A DNA stretch of 64,000 bases from Irpex lacteus (Eukaryota; Basidiomycota; Agaricomycetes; Polyporales; Irpicaceae), in contig MQVO02000009.1 of NCBI GenBank assembly GCA_001986395.2, forward strand, positions 124,001 through 188,000. The letters are read 5' to 3'. Each line of letters opens with the position of its first letter. The first letter of the stretch is position 1. Both the position numbers and the translations under genes were made by a program. This document shows, piece after piece, positions 1 to 12,790 of this stretch. The notes beneath the pieces are model-generated. The model was not told the DNA's origin. It saw only the letters and a program-made list of their open reading frames with translations, and did not search any database.

Positions 1-52
1 TGTCGCAGGAAAATGGTCGTGATGAATCTGAATTAACTGACCATTTCCACAG

Positions 53-873
53 GCAATGAGACCATATCCCACATTTATGAGCCAGGCAACGGACGTGTCA
101 CCATCCTTTTCCAGGCGTTCGAAGGCCCCGCTCGTCTAGTTAGACTCTACGGTAAAGGTGAGTATCACTCGACTGACCACCGTGTAGTCGTTATCAAGCC
201 AATCTATCTCATTTACGCCAGGCAAGGTCTTCGAGCGCGGCTCTCCTGAGTACGAAAAACTCCTCGCACCGGGTGGCACCCCGGACGACCAGTACGACTG
301 GCCCACACCTGAGATCCGTCCAGGAGCACGAGCCATCATCTGGCTCGATATCGAGCAAGTTGGTACATCATGTGGGTTCTCTGTGCCGTTGATGGACTTT
401 GTTGGAGAGCGTGCGTCCCCATTCGTTTACACCTACAGGCTTAATTTGATTACTGAGGCTTCAATATCCTTCTCGTAGGGGATATCCTCGATAAATGGTG
501 TGACAAGCTCGAGAAAGGAGACACAACAGTGGAGGACCCGTACACCCTCGATCCAGAGCGCGGCTTCCTCTCGTGGCTACACAACTTCAACACCTGGTCT
601 GTAGACGGCTTGCCAGGTCTCAAGAGTATTCGTCCTGCATCGTATGAGACTATCAGCAGTGTCATGACCAAGTACGGTGTGACACCCCCACCGAAGTCAA
701 AGAAGCCAAATAGCAGTGGTGGGCTGCTTGGTAGTCGAGGCCTTCATTCTGTGCAGATGGTGCTCTTGGGCGTGGGCATTGGGGTGCTATCCTCGCACTA
801 TCTTCTGCGCGAGGGGACGTCCCTGATGCGCTCGTTGACTGCTGTCTTTGCTGGGTTGACCCGCTTGTACTAG
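53..873 (+). CDS. Pyridoxamine-phosphate-oxidase-like protein, copy 1 (5' end outside window)
   Basis: This is the 3' part of a gene whose first exons lie left of the window. Visible exons are 53-157, 222-410 and 479-873, joined by GT..AG introns that keep frame. The translation starts at the block NETISHIYEPGNGRV and matches the complete copy at 1348-2635: a flavin split-barrel protein of the fungal pyridoxamine 5'-phosphate oxidase-like family (PF01243 type). Shared blocks are FERGSPEYEKL, PGARAIIWLDIEQVGTSCG and the late SVDGLPG segment. Such proteins usually bind FMN or a related cofactor; the substrate of this branch is unknown. The last 35 residues contain a hydrophobic helix (VQMVLLGVGIGVLSSHYLL), so the protein may be anchored to a membrane by its tail (inference). 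Family assignment is firm; function is not. Confidence 0.8.
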
Positions 874-1347
874 ATTTAGCGGACGATCCGAGTCAAGCTT
901 CAGCGTTCGACCTCCATGTTGTGTGTTGGTACAGGTCACGATATCTTGAGTCCCGAAGGTTGAACTCTCTAGTACCCTGTCTCTGGGAGACTAGATGTAA
1001 GTAAGTGCTGGGCGAATAACTTGAAGCCAACCGTCATAAGGATACTGAGTTCATAAACGAAGAGTACGGTGCCTACTACGTAGCCTTTGTCGGCCGACTA
1101 TCGCCGGGCGCAAGTCATCATCTGAATTGAGCTGCCTCGCAACTTATGAACGTTTCCGCACCACCTGCGCCGTGCAGCTATAAGTATTGACTAATGAATC
1201 AATGGAGCGTTACTAGTCAGTGAGTCACTATATTCTGACGTTGATCAGGGGGTATACTTGAATAACTCTAGTGGTGGGGAAGACTGCAGCACTCACTTTC
1301 AGTAGCTTCCAGCCTGAGAGCCAGCAGCTTTCAGTCCTCAGTGTAAT
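874..1347. other. Intergenic region between tandem PNPOx-like genes
   Basis: No coding block is visible on either strand. It should hold the terminator of copy 1 and the promoter of copy 2; no clear TATA box or repeat was recognised. Confidence 0.5.
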
Positions 1348-2635
1348 ATGGGACACTATTACGACGAAATTCCAGACGACCCCTCGCTCATCGAATGGAT
1401 CAAAGAACAGAAACTCTTCCACGTCGGCTCTGCGCCTGTCAAGGGTAAGCACATAAGCTCAGAGTCACTACGTCTCTCATAGGGGCAGTACGTACTTACC
1501 TATTTCCATGATCCAGGCGGACATATCAACGTCTCTCCTAAGGGACAACAGACATTCAAACTAGTCAATCGCAAAGCATGCTGGTATCTTGACCTCACCG
1601 GCTCAGGTCTGTAGTTTATCTACATATGTATCCACTGTCACATTGTATTCTTCGTTCTGATAACCTCTGGCCTTCTTGACAGGAAACGAGACGATCTCTC
1701 ATCTGTACGAACCAGGAAATGGCCGCTTGGTCATCATGTTCGAAGCCTTCCAAGGACCACCTCGTATACTCCGGTTCTGGGGACAGGGTACGTTTAAAGG
1801 TCTTCTTCCTTCCAACTCTCCAATCCACGACTTACTATATTTGCTCACCAATCTTCCGACCCCACTCGCTTCTATTCTGATCTGCTATAACACACATCAC
1901 ACATCATGCTCATGCTGCCGTTCATACTGCTACTGTACTGATGCATTATATTTAACCATAGGCAAAGTCTTTGAACGTGGATCGCCAGAGTTCGAACGGC
2001 TGATCAACGAAGGTGCCTCTGAGATCGGCTTCCCGACACCAGAAATGCTCCCCGGTGCACGCGCGATAATCTGGCTGGACATCGCCAGAGTTGGGACGTC
2101 GTGCGGGTACTCCGTTCCATTCATGAAGTTCGAAGCGCACAGTACGTATACGTGGACCATTCATCGTCTATCTATGTCTTCCAGGCGTCTTCTCCTGCAT
2201 GGTCTGTTTCTGATTGGAGCCTTGTTCATTGTTAATTGCACTATAGGAGACACGCTCAACAACACCATGGCAAAGCGGGAGAAGAACGATGAGAACACGA
2301 CAGATCCGTTCGAGCTTCCGCCGGGAAGAGGTCTGCACTCGTATTGGGCTGCAAAGAACTCGTGGTCCTTGGATGGGTTGCCAGGCGTGCAGTCTGTTGC
2401 TCAGATGATCAGAGACGACCGTGTGGATGAGGTACTCAAGGATGCAGGGCTGAGCAGAGAATCTATCTTTGGGAGGAACGGTGGAAAGGGTGTAGGGCTG
2501 CTACCTTCCGGGACGACAGTCGGAATTGTGATTGGCTTTTCTCTCGCGTTGCTGTTACAAGCTGCCACGAGCCCTCCGAGCCGGAGTTTGCTAGCCAATA
2601 TAGGCTCCACGGCTCACCGTATATTTACATCATAA
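1348..2635 (+). CDS. Pyridoxamine-phosphate-oxidase-like protein, copy 2 (complete)
   Basis: Complete five-exon gene: 1348-1444, 1517-1606, 1683-1787, 1962-2141 and 2247-2635. The ATG at 1348 gives MGHYYDEIPDDPSLIEWI, the usual start of this fungal family, followed by the HVGSAPVKGGHINVSPKG block (split-barrel N-terminus), FERGSPEFERL and PGARAIIWLDIARVGTSCG. The family is related to pyridoxamine 5'-phosphate oxidases and other FMN-binding split-barrel proteins; the reaction of this fungal branch is not established. A long ORF reads through introns 3 and 4, which is misleading: the splice sites restore the blocks seen in copy 1. The C-terminus carries a hydrophobic stretch (GTTVGIVIGFSLALLLQAA) followed by a short tail, suggesting tail anchoring (inference). 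The tandem arrangement with copy 1 points to local duplication. Confidence 0.85.
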
Positions 2636-2794
2636 ATAGGCCACCATACTGCGGAAGACTTACCGTATTGTCATAAAGTAGCCTGCAAGAGAGATCGATA
2701 TGTGGCTTGCAGCCAATCACAGTTCCGAAGAATACGGATAATACAATACCAGTTCACCTTGTAGTTGACAACCAACATAACGATTACATCATTT

Positions 2795-4814
2795 TCACTT
2801 GCCAAAGTGACTCTGTGCGTTGTGCCATGTAGAATAATGCACAAAGGCTTCACTAAGAAGCAGCTCAATCTCGTGGTCGGTCCAGTCCTGGGTCGGTAGA
2901 GATTGTAGGAACATGATGATACCCTGCATAGATATATGGGTATGAGACAACGTTGAGAATAAGATACACGGAAGTTCTTGCCTGGAAATCCATCTGCTTG
3001 AGTTTCTTACTCCATTGTACCAGGAAGGCTGAACAGACGTATAGATGAAATTGGGAGAAAGCATCCGGACCCTCAGCCTAGCAGCGCGAAGTATGTTGAG
3101 CAGAACTATACACGGAGTCGGAACAATCGGAGAAGCCAGCCTACCAGATAGGTATCCCACATGCGCACTGTATTCTTCACGCTGATTTCCCGCATCAGCA
3201 AGCAGTTCATCCAACGAAAGGCAAACTGCATGAACTCGACATTCTCGGCTTCGAGATGCGCCGAGAGCGATGCTATCGTACCGCAATCAGTCATATTGCG
3301 TTATCACATATTGACGTGAGACCTACGGTCAATTCTAGCCACCAGTTCTGCCATTCGTTTTACACTTCTGTGGATACCTGGCTGACCGGCAATATAGTTG
3401 TCTTGAATACCATCGAGTAGTCGAGACAGGCACCAGAACGAGTCAGCCTCCACGGCATTGAGCACTTCTGTGGGCAGCAATGCAGTGTCGAATTCCTCCG
3501 GATCGGAATCTGTTGCGATTAGCAGTGATTCCATAGCAGGAAGTCAAAAGCATGCCTTACCTATGAATGCGGAAAGGAACACCTGGTAGAATGGTGTGAC
3601 GAGATCGTTTATGCCTTGTACGTAACCACTGGCGGGATGTCGGATAGCCCATACATACAAGATGCGCTCTAGGCTCTATAGCAACGTGAGTTATTGTAGT
3701 AGTCACAACAGCGTTGGCCTCACCCGCTGTGTAGATGCATGCATCCACAAAGGTACTCCTGGTCTTGTACGGGGAACATCAATTTCGATTTGGTGCCATA
3801 TTTGCTGATCAAGGGCATCCCTGTTACGAGCAAAAGCTAACTCAACGAGAGATAGGTACTCTGACCGCTTTCGAGCCAAAGTAGATATCCTCAGATGCGC
3901 AGGTAGTGGAAGATAGCCCTAATATGATTTAATGAAATAACTACCGTTAGGTTCAGTCAAAATAGCATACCAGAAGTAGGGGCCAGGCTATAGGACGCAA
4001 ATCGTCCGGTACTCCGTTCCATGCGAGTTTACGCAATTGGGCTAATACATATTAATGGGTTATACGGTGGAGGGAAACTCAAATTATGACGCACCCATAC
4101 TAACATCCTCATTTGTGATGCAATCGAGAAATCTCTGCCGTCGGTTCAGTTGGATTGAACGTTCTCGCAGGGCCTTCTCAGAGACCTCCGACCCATCGTG
4201 GTGAACCTCGCTCTCGAAGGGTTTACGATGGACAAGATGCAATGGATCTGGCTTGATATGAGAGGTGGGTAGCTGAGATACGGCATGCATGAAATTGTAC
4301 CCTTGACGATATCGTCGACGTCCTCTCTGACCACACACTGCCTTTGCTTGGATTTCGGCACTGGTGCGTTATGATGGCTTGTCTCAGGAGGTTCTTCTGG
4401 GTCGAAATCACCGACGATCAGGTCTCCGTCGTGATGAGGGTATTGGGTTGCTTCAGCGTGCTTGCCTTCATCACCTCTTCCTTCTCGTGCGTTCGTGATA
4501 ATTGTCCAGCCTTGCTTCACAGGTGGATGTTCTGCGCGTGGCGGGTATGAACTAGGACTCGGTGCATTCACGTGAGTATACGAAGATGCAAGAGTGGATG
4601 AAGAGCTGTTTTGTTGAGGTTTGGGCACGGGTTTCGGTGCAGTAGACGAGGTCGATCTCGAATGTGTGGTCTGCCATCCTGAACCCGATGCCTCTTCGTC
4701 AGAGCCACTATCCCAGGCGTCGTCCTCAGCCCAGTCAGAAGTTGAATAAGATGTGAAGCGGCTGGACGGGTTCAGGCCAATATGAGGACGAGCAGGCGGC
4801 GGACGTGCAGTCAT
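2795..4814 (-). CDS. gyp1: Rab GTPase-activating protein, Gyp1/TBC1D22 type
   Basis: Multi-exon gene read right to left from the ATG at 4814 (MTARPPPARPHIGLN) to the TGA at 2795. The first ~170 residues are polar and probably disordered. A TBC domain then begins at QLRKLAWNGVPDDLRPIAW and runs through LARKRSEYLSL, IDVPRTRPGVPLW, GYVQGINDLVTPF, LLDGIQDNYIAGQPGIHR, VEFMQFAFRWMNCLLMRE and TVRMWDTYL to MFLQSLPTQDW. The catalytic dual finger is present: the arginine in IxxDVPR and the glutamine in YVQG. These blocks are characteristic of Gyp1/TBC1D22, which stimulates GTP hydrolysis on Ypt1/Rab1-class GTPases at the Golgi. Intron example: a donor after DDIVK (about 4290) joins to DPLHLVHRKP. Because exons are short, no single ORF shows the domain. 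The N-terminal start is the least certain point. Confidence 0.88.
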
Positions 4815-5163
4815 TCTGGGTGGTAAGACATCAAGATCTGAGTTCACGACGACTGCAATTAAGCAGCGCTCCGTACACGCATTCCCAGGGCGCATCAACG
4901 GATCATCGACGTGTCAAGTCCGAGGCAACGCATAATTACAAGGCGGTTATTTGAGGGGTTAATGATTCGTATAGCATTCGAAACAGTTAGTGAACTAAGG
5001 TATACATAAACGAATAATGCAAAGCAAGAGCAAGCAGTCCACTACGAGAAGAATGATAGGCTAGATTACGAGCAGATCCAAACGTCTGTCTACAGGAGAT
5101 CGTCCACCAATAAGACAACAGTACACTACACTTCTAGAGTACAACACATCATGCACACCGGAT
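4815..5163. other. Intergenic spacer between the Rab GAP gene and the Mga2-like gene
   Basis: Contains the 5' flank of the Rab GAP gene and the 3' flank of the Mga2-like gene, both transcribed leftward. No gene or repeat recognised. Confidence 0.5.
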
Positions 5164-8100
5164 TTATGTGCGCAATACAGCCGGGATATTGAGGACAGCC
5201 TGCGCAGCATGGAATCCCATCCGCATAAAGTGGAGAAGAGCCCAGACAAGCCCAACTGCAGGAAGAACCGTCATGTCAGCCATGCCAGTATGATGTGACG
5301 ACTAGAAATGAACACTTACTCAAAAGAATGGGAATCCAGAATAATACAAGCATGCGGTCATGCTTGGCCTGTTGGTGCTTGCGCGCCTGCTTCTTTGTCG
5401 GCCGGTATACGAACGACTTGACTTCCGTTTCCGAAAGAACTTCCTCAACTGGCCCAAAGGTGACTCGCTTGACGGCCGTCGTGGTCGACGTCTGCGAAGA
5501 TGATGCTTTAGGCACCTCAGATTTGACATCACTAGCACCTGCTTCCCTAGGCGTATATGCGGGAGGTGCGTCTTCGCTAGAGCGGGTTGCTTGTACCCAT
5601 TTGTCCCAGACGGCCTTCCACTCCTGAGCACTAGGAATACCCAGCCACTGTTGAGTACGGTTAACGTTCGTGGCTTCTCCAGTAGAAGAGTCCTGGTCAC
5701 CACGGCGGTCCTGACCCCAGAGAGCAGGCATCATCGGAACGTATACCGGGAAGACTGCCGGCATCTGAGGAAGGGCGCCCCAAGCTGGCATCCCGGGGAA
5801 CTGAAGAGGAAGATTGGGCATCTGAGGATGCTGCAGCTGAGCGATAGTTCGCTGAACCATCTCCCTGATAGAAGCAGCCAGCTGCTTCTCGTCCACAAGA
5901 CCGGCCTCCTTAGCCTTCTGGGAAGAGATGGGAGGCTCCAACGGAGGCTTTTCATCAGTTGACGCGAGGGCAGTAGCGGCGGCGGGCTTCTCCTTGAGCT
6001 TGCGATCTGAACGACGACGCTTGATTGCCCTGGAAGGCACAGATCGCTCTTCCTCACTTTCGACCTCATCGACGTCGCCCCAAGCGGCTTCCTCTTGGTC
6101 GTCCGAGCCACCAGCAGACTCATCGTCATCGTCTTCAACCGAATCCTCGATTGAAGGATGTTCGAACAAACCAGCAGGAGCAATCTCCGCAGGCGTCTTG
6201 CCAAGGGCGTTCACGATGTCCATGCCAGCGCCAGCTTCAATCAGCAACCGTGCGCAAATGGCTGATTTACCGAGGGCTGCGAAGTGAAGTGCCGTAAACC
6301 CATTCCTGTCTCGCACGTCCAAGTCAATGTCGTGCTCAATCAGAAATTCGACGATTTCGGTGAAGCCCAAAAAGGTAGCCAGATGGAGGAGGGTTTGTCC
6401 CGAGGCGTTTGCGTGTGAGATAGCAGACGCAACTGAACGAGTAGGCACAGCCAACGGCGTGTCAAGAATGGATAGGAAATCCAGAACGAGCTTCTCAAGT
6501 TCGGGGCCCTTCCCGGCACCAGAGAGTAGGACACGCCTGACGTCGGCCGAAAAGTTGAGGGCAGCGGCAAGTTGCATCGCACCGCTTGCCGCCTCAGACG
6601 TAGCATTGTTCATGTTATCCGGTCCAGTCGTGTTGACGATCCTCATCGCAACTTCTCTGGCGTCCTCGATGCGACCGGTCATCTTGAGTCCGACAACTTG
6701 CAGAGCGAGCTCCATCCTGTCAACGACAATGTTAGATTAAACGACCCAACACGATGCGTGATTGGCAGACTTACAACGCTCGGTCAGTGTCGTCCTGATA
6801 AACAAATAAAGTCGGCGGTGAGCCATCGTCGTCCTTTGGTAAACCATCAAACCAAACCGGCACCACGCCGGCTGTCGCGCTGGGCGGCAGGAGACAGACA
6901 AGCGTGTTATCGCTCCAACGATGTGTCGACGAGGCGCGAGCATCACCGAACACGCAAGTAAGCTGGGTGTTGGGATGGAAGTTCGCGCCTAAAACTGTTA
7001 TCTCAATACCTCCGTACGTTGGCCCGTGCGCCGGAATGAGTCTGTGGATCTTCGGAGTCGGAATGGCGTTGATAGATGATGGATGAGGGTCAGGGTTGAA
7101 TAGGAACGGCATAGGAGGTGCGACGTTGAGGTTCGGCGACGAGATAGTCACAGGTGAGGAAGGCGCTATTACGGAAGGAGGGAGGATGGACGATATTTCT
7201 GGAGAAATGAAGGTGGTCGGTGGAAGTGCTTCCAAAGAAAGCCCGTTGGGCGAGAATGATTGTTGTGCGTCAGGCATCATAACATCCTCAAAAAGGGGAT
7301 CTGATGCAACCTGGGAGGGTTCCAGCGAAGAAAGGAGATTCGCAATTGCTTCGGCGGCAACTTCGTCGCTGGCCTCGGGCGTCGTGGGTTCGGTAGACAA
7401 CATCTGGCTAGGTGAACTGCCATGGCTAAGTGCGGGAGTTGAGGCCCTGGTTGTGGTAAAAGACGAGACGGCACCAGAGTGTAAGCTGCCGTCACTGCCC
7501 TTTCGAGATACCTTGCCGGAGCGCCGACCGTCGTAGGGTTTCGTGCGTTTCTTTGTTCGCTCCCCACCAGCGTCTAGGCGACTCTTCCGTTTGCCAGGGG
7601 TTTCTTGGCGCTCGCCTATGTTTGAGGCCCACTCTACATCAGGTAGCGAATCTGCGGCGGGAGCGTTGGCAGAAGTCTTGTTGACACCAGTGCTCTTGTG
7701 GTCGTCCGTTATCATGATGGGCTTCGTCACGCCCGATCCAACCACTCGTCCGGTAGAGTCGTACATCGTGAAATGGACGTTGAATCCGGTCTTCTCTCGA
7801 TGGTGACGGCAGTAGCATGTGATGCGGAGAGGGAGAATAACGGTACCCATCGAAAAGTCGAGGACTTCCGGACAGTTAAATTGAATGAGCTTCGAGTCAT
7901 CTTCATGCTTTCCTCGTCCAGGGATTATTGCAGGTTCCTCGGTGCTTTCATCGTCAGATCGCGCTGGACGGATACGAGCTGCAATCTTCCGCTCTATCCG
8001 TTTAGCCTATAGAGACGATTAATCACCGGGCTCCAATCAATGAATAGAATGGAAGCGTACTTCACGAGCCTGGCAGCTTGTACAGCATGTCACTTTCGTG

Positions 8101-8947
8101 TGCGGCGGCGAAGCACAAGTGATATCTGTGGTTAAGAACAGCGAATCGTCCAGCGAGGCATCTACGAAAATGATAAGTAGGATGAACGCAGGGATGACGA
8201 CACAACGCACCGATTTTCCCCTCCTTGCGTGTACGTCTCTTAGTGCTTGTCCCTTTGGGCAGTCGCAACCATTTCCAGCTACCGACGCGATCGTATTTCA
8301 GAGGGTCTGCAGAGGTACTGGCATGTGCCAAGTCGACCGTGAGACGGACTTGCGTTTCCACCCTTGACTTGGTGCCGCCTTCAGGAATGGAGGGAAACAT
8401 GATAGGTAGACTACGACACAATTGAGCACGTAGCAGCCAGGAGGTTGAAGATTTACGTACTTAGTACATGTATCCTTTGGCGGGCAAACAACAGACTGCA
8501 TCGCTGATGGCGGCAGCTCTCTGCGGAACTGTGGAGCGGGCTGAGAAGACCTTGCAGCGGTCATTAACGGTCGTTGAGATTGCGCAGAGGTTACTGGGGA
8601 ACAAGCAGAGAGGAAAGGAGAAGGAGATTGTTTGGCATAGCCTGGCGAAAGGCTTTCCGAGCTAGGAGTACTGCGGTAGGGCGTTAGACAAACGTTGCGC
8701 TTTCACATTGGATGGGATCGTACTCGTCGTATGCATCTTCCTGTATCAAGTCTCCCAAGTCCAGAGGAACAATGTGATCCCTATTCTTTGCAAAGCTTCC
8801 GTCGGGAAGGAAGAAAGTGTCTTGAGTCAGGGAGTGACACCATGCGTTCACGACGTCTTGTGTGATTACAGGGTCAAGATTGTCGGTTGCTTCCGGCGTT
8901 GACGGTGAAGGCGACCGCGAACACGCCGTCGTCGACGATGAAGACAT
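5164..8947 (-). CDS. mga2: Mga2/Spt23-type membrane-tethered transcription factor (IPT + ankyrin + C-terminal TM)
   Basis: Read leftward from the ATG at 8947 (MSSSSTTACSRSPSPS) to the TAA at 5164, roughly 1,100 residues over several exons. In order: a variable N-terminus; the family DNA-binding-like region (SRVETQVRLTVDLAHAS, YDRVGSWKWLRLPKGTSTKR, CYCRHHREKTGFNVHF); a lysine/serine-rich linker with SRKGSDGSLHSG; an IPT/TIG fold (IHRLIPAHGPTYGGIEITVLG); two ankyrin repeats (GQTLLHLATFLGFTEIVEFL, GFTALHFAALGKSAICARLL); an acidic stretch; and a C-terminal membrane helix made across the last intron (MLVLFWIPILL + IGLVWALLHF). In yeast Mga2/Spt23 are held in the ER membrane, senses lipid saturation, and are released by ubiquitin/proteasome processing to activate OLE1. 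The retained C-terminal helix fits that mode here. Family identity is firm; target genes are inferred from yeast. Confidence 0.9.
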
Positions 8948-10271
8948 GAGGGAAAAGTAGAGGAGGGCAAGTTCTGACTTGCTAACGAAGGTTGGCGCGT
9001 GGTGGTGAGCGAGTCTAATTGCCCTGGAAGAAACCCGGCAGTTTCCGTAGCTCCGATTAAAAAGACCTGTGGTCACTGGCACTTGGCAGCGGGTTGATGA
9101 ACACCTCAAACAATCTTCGTCTCCTTAAGACGGTCTCTTATGAACCTGAGGCCTGAGCATCAACATCGTTGTTACGTACAGTCAATGGATCTCACCAGTG
9201 TTATCAGGTAATCTCCATCAGTCGCGGACAGACAACTGGCGATAGGCAAGAATCCATCATCTGTGAGGTTCAAGTTGGATAACCTTGAAGAAGCACTGAG
9301 TGGTATCCACACGAGCCGCCGAACATACTTCGAGGACTCGAGTTGGGTATCAAAATCAAGTCAATGCAGCTCATGACGCCTTCAGCCTGAGACGAAGTCT
9401 TCTATCACACTGTGGTGTATTGTTAAAGTAACGAGCTGAGCTCGGAACCACGGCTCGCTGCTAATCTAGAGAAAACCCCCGGTGAGCCATGTCTCACATA
9501 ACACAGCGATTGGGCAATCCAGAAGCACCATGAGTTGATGATACCCACAGGCTTCGAATTTCTCATGAGATCCTACTTCCGTCACTACAGGAGCACCCTT
9601 TTATCTAAGGGCGCGAGTGTTGTGAGCCATTGTACACCGAAAGACGTTCTCACACCTTGGACACGCACATAGCCTTCATCAGATTAAATTCGGTACATTG
9701 ATTACAGATAGACGTATTCTAGCTCGCCGCATAATTAACGGCATATTAGAGCTGTTGCATGCAGTGCCTGCCATTGCCTTGCCGGCGGCACAACTTCAAA
9801 CTCCCACCTGATACAACTGCGAGCGCGTGCTGTCTAAGTCTCTCAACTGGATCTGAACTTCGTGAATATGGCGATCTAGTGCAATCATCAAGTTGAGTAG
9901 ATCGTTTTTCGGGCCAATGAGTACTTAAGTACATGCCAGTGGGCACTGTTATGATAACAGTGGTCGAATGATACACTGAAGGCAGCAACAGTTCGCTAAA
10001 TATATGCACGACTTCGCTCCCCTTACAAGTGTCTACGCTGATAAGGTATTGGTACGACGTTGAGCTCGGGGTTGTCCAGTCCAAACAACTGGTGCGCTTT
10101 GATGCGCCCTTCCTAAAGCAGACAATACAATTGTAATTGCCAATATACTAGGCGCTGTATCATGTGATGCACGACCTTGTACTGAAGGTCGCGTTCTGCG
10201 TGGTGGCCACTGAGTGCTTGACTCCTGCCACAACCTCTACTAGCCAACTATTTGAAGAGACAGACACAAGC
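8948..10271. other. Long divergent intergenic region (Mga2-like / nucleoporin)
   Basis: About 1.3 kb between two divergently transcribed genes. Short ORFs on the minus strand (9746-10084, 10033-10233) lack homopolymer-free conserved blocks and splice partners and look spurious. It must hold both promoters; I see no repeat, tRNA or other RNA gene. Confidence 0.5.
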
Positions 10272-12486
10272 ATGAAACGAGGAGCAGAGAATCAGCTAAC
10301 ACGAGACGATGCTGAGGACGAAAACAGCGTAGGTGCTGCAAATTGTTGAGGTCAGAACATATGTTAACTCGTTCTACAGGACAGCGCGGACGGAGAACCA
10401 CAACGGGGGTTAAAGAAAGCTGATGCTTCTGTACTGAATGAAAGACCGTGTGTAATACTACTCCTATGACTACGAAACAAGGCTCACCCATAGCTTGTTA
10501 GAATGCGGGGTCTTCCACGGCGTGCTGCCGCCAGTGCTGCACCACTACCGAATCCCTCAAGTGCAGCCACACCAGACGTGCGTTTTCTCGCTTCAATAGC
10601 GTTAGTATATTCCTCTGATATGAGGGTTCACAGGCCGGGGCACAGCCGGTCCCGAAGTTCTCAGGATTCGCAGGATTTGGATCGTCGACAGCAAATTCCA
10701 CACCCTTCTCTTTCGGTGGGCCTGCGAAGCCATCATCAACTACGACTCCCTCTTTTACTGTGCCTTCTTCGACGGCGTTCTCTTCTACAACGTCCCCGTT
10801 CACTTCCTCGAGCGCCACACAAGCTGCTTCGAACTCTACCTCCAATGCTACGAAGCTCTTCACGTCGATAGTCAACTCCTCTTCAGAGCCAACCGCACCT
10901 AAGCCATCAGAGACCAAGTCACAAAATGGACATATTCCCCAATCGGGTGAGGATGACAGGGTCAAAGCAGAAACGGCGTATTATACCGCTTTGCGTGGGC
11001 TCAATGTTGCGTTCCTGGCCGCTTGTCAGAAAGCAGTCGACGCAGATCCGTACACCGATATTGCCAGCGTTTTGGAGCGGTATAGTCAGCTGAGGTCGGG
11101 TATCAAGTCTGATTACGACGAAAGCCTCAAGAAATCCTCATCATCAACGGCAACTGCGAAGCCCGAGGCAAAGCTACCACCACCGCCTCCAGCAGCTCCA
11201 TCTGCCTTTACTGGATTTGGTGGCTCTTCGTTCTCCAGCTCTGCTCCCGCGCCCTCGTCACAGCCCAAGAGCTCATTTTCGATGCCAGCTCCTGCCAGTG
11301 GATTCTCTGGCTTCAACTTCGCTCCGGCTGCTTCGTCGACACCACCAAGCGAAGGAGGCTTTAAGCCGCAGCTTGCATCAAGCCCCCCTGCGAATAAACC
11401 GTTATCAAGCTTTGGAGAGAAGCCGGCAGAAGAATCCAGTAAGCCTGTCGAGGGCGGCCCGTCCTCTAATGGGGTCAAGTCAGCCTTCGCCTTCGGTTCA
11501 TCCAGCTCTACAAGCTCATTCGCCTTCGGTGACTCGGGGAAGAAAACTGGAGAGAATGTATTTGGGAGCACGCCCTCTGTCTTCTCCAGTGCTATGTTTG
11601 GAGTGTCAGCAACCGCGAACCCCGAGCAGAAAGACAAGCCGAAAGATTCCACGTCCAGTCCCAGTGTCTTCGGTGGTGGTTCACCAACGGACAAACCGTC
11701 CTCGGGCTCGTCATCGCCATTCGCCTTTGGCTCCGGCTCTCCCAAACCAACATTCGGGTTTGGGAAACCAAGCGGCAGTGGCAGCATAGGAAATCCCGTC
11801 GGGTTTGGCTTCGGAAGCCCGCCAAGAACGCCTGATGCCGGTGCGGCGCCGACTTCGACGACCAGTGGCTTCTCGTTCGGTGCACCCAAGGTTACAGAGG
11901 CGAATGGCGACGGCGACTCGGAAGGGCAGGAAGCTACCAAACACGAGGCCGCGGAGGATGCACCTCCTCTTCTGGGCACCGGAAGTGTACATGATCAAGA
12001 CGGCGAAGGTGAGGAAGACGAAGAGACGAAATTTGAGCAGAAGTGCAAGGTCTTCAAGATGGCGAAGAAGGATGATGGTTCACAAGAGTGGAAAGATATG
12101 GGAGTTGGTACGTGCTGTTCCTTGTGACGTATCGGAATTACGTTTAATCCCTGGTTCTCTGCTATCTAGGATTGCTCAAGGTCAAGGCACACAAGGAGAC
12201 TGATGCGCGTCGACTTCTCCTGCGAAACAGCAGTACCGGCAAGATTCAGATTGTACGTAATACTACATTATCTTTACACAAATGGTCTAATACTGTCCTG
12301 CCGTGTTAGAACTTCAATGTCCATGCTGGGATGAACCCTTCAGTAGCCAAAAACGTTGTCTCCCTTATGGGACATGAGGAGGGCGTATCTCTGCCTTACA
12401 AGCTCAGAGTGAAGACTGCGGAGCAAGCTGAAGAGTTGAGACGGGTTCTGCAAGAAGAAGCTGAGAAGATTAAGGCCAAGTCATAG
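10272..12486 (+). CDS. nup2: Nuclear pore protein Nup2/Nup50 (FG repeats, RanBP1-type domain)
   Basis: Starts at MKRGAENQLTRDDAEDE, the importin-alpha-binding N-terminal motif of Nup2/Nup50, then splices (about 10331, 10448, 10579) through RGLKKADASVLNERP and MRGLPRRAAAS into the large exon. That exon begins with PVPKFSGFAGFGSS and carries many FG-type motifs (AFGSSS, FAFGSGSP, FGFGKPSG, GFSFGAPK) in a serine/proline-rich, probably disordered region. The C-terminus is a Ran-binding domain: KCKVFKMAKKDDGSQEWKDM, then two small exons (GLLKVKAHKETDARRLLLRN; NFNVHAGMNPSVAKNVVSL) ending at 12486. Nup2/Nup50 is a mobile nucleoporin that helps dissociate importin-alpha cargo complexes on the nuclear side of the pore. 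About 640 residues, in the usual size range. Long minus-strand ORFs over it are antisense shadows of the low-complexity coding sequence. Confidence 0.9.
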
Positions 12487-12790
12487 AGCTATGGTACCGT
12501 AACTGAACCGTGTAGTCTCGCTCAGTCTCGCTAACCTGTTCACTCACATCCTGCTGTCATAATGCTTCAACGTATAATATACCTATCATCTGCACTCTTC
12601 GCTTTTATACATCTGGGACTTTTCTGACAATTGGAAGCTATGATCGCGTGGAAACATCGCTGAAACTAGGATAACGGAGGAGAACTTTGAGTACAGATGG
12701 CAGCGGACAACAGCTACGAATACAACAGTCTTTTGACTGTTCGTGGAAACTTGATGACCTTTCGACTTCATGGAACGCGAGGACGACCAG
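12487..12790. other. Convergent 3' intergenic region
   Basis: Separates the 3' ends of two convergent genes. It is AT-rich in places (near 12560-12600), as expected of polyadenylation regions; nothing else seen. Confidence 0.4.

Noticed and set aside
5591..6961. Plus-strand ORFs up to 137 codons
   Set aside because: Antisense to the ankyrin/acidic region of the Mga2-like gene.
11113..11979. 288-codon minus-strand ORF
   Set aside because: Antisense shadow of the FG-repeat exon of the Nup2-like gene.
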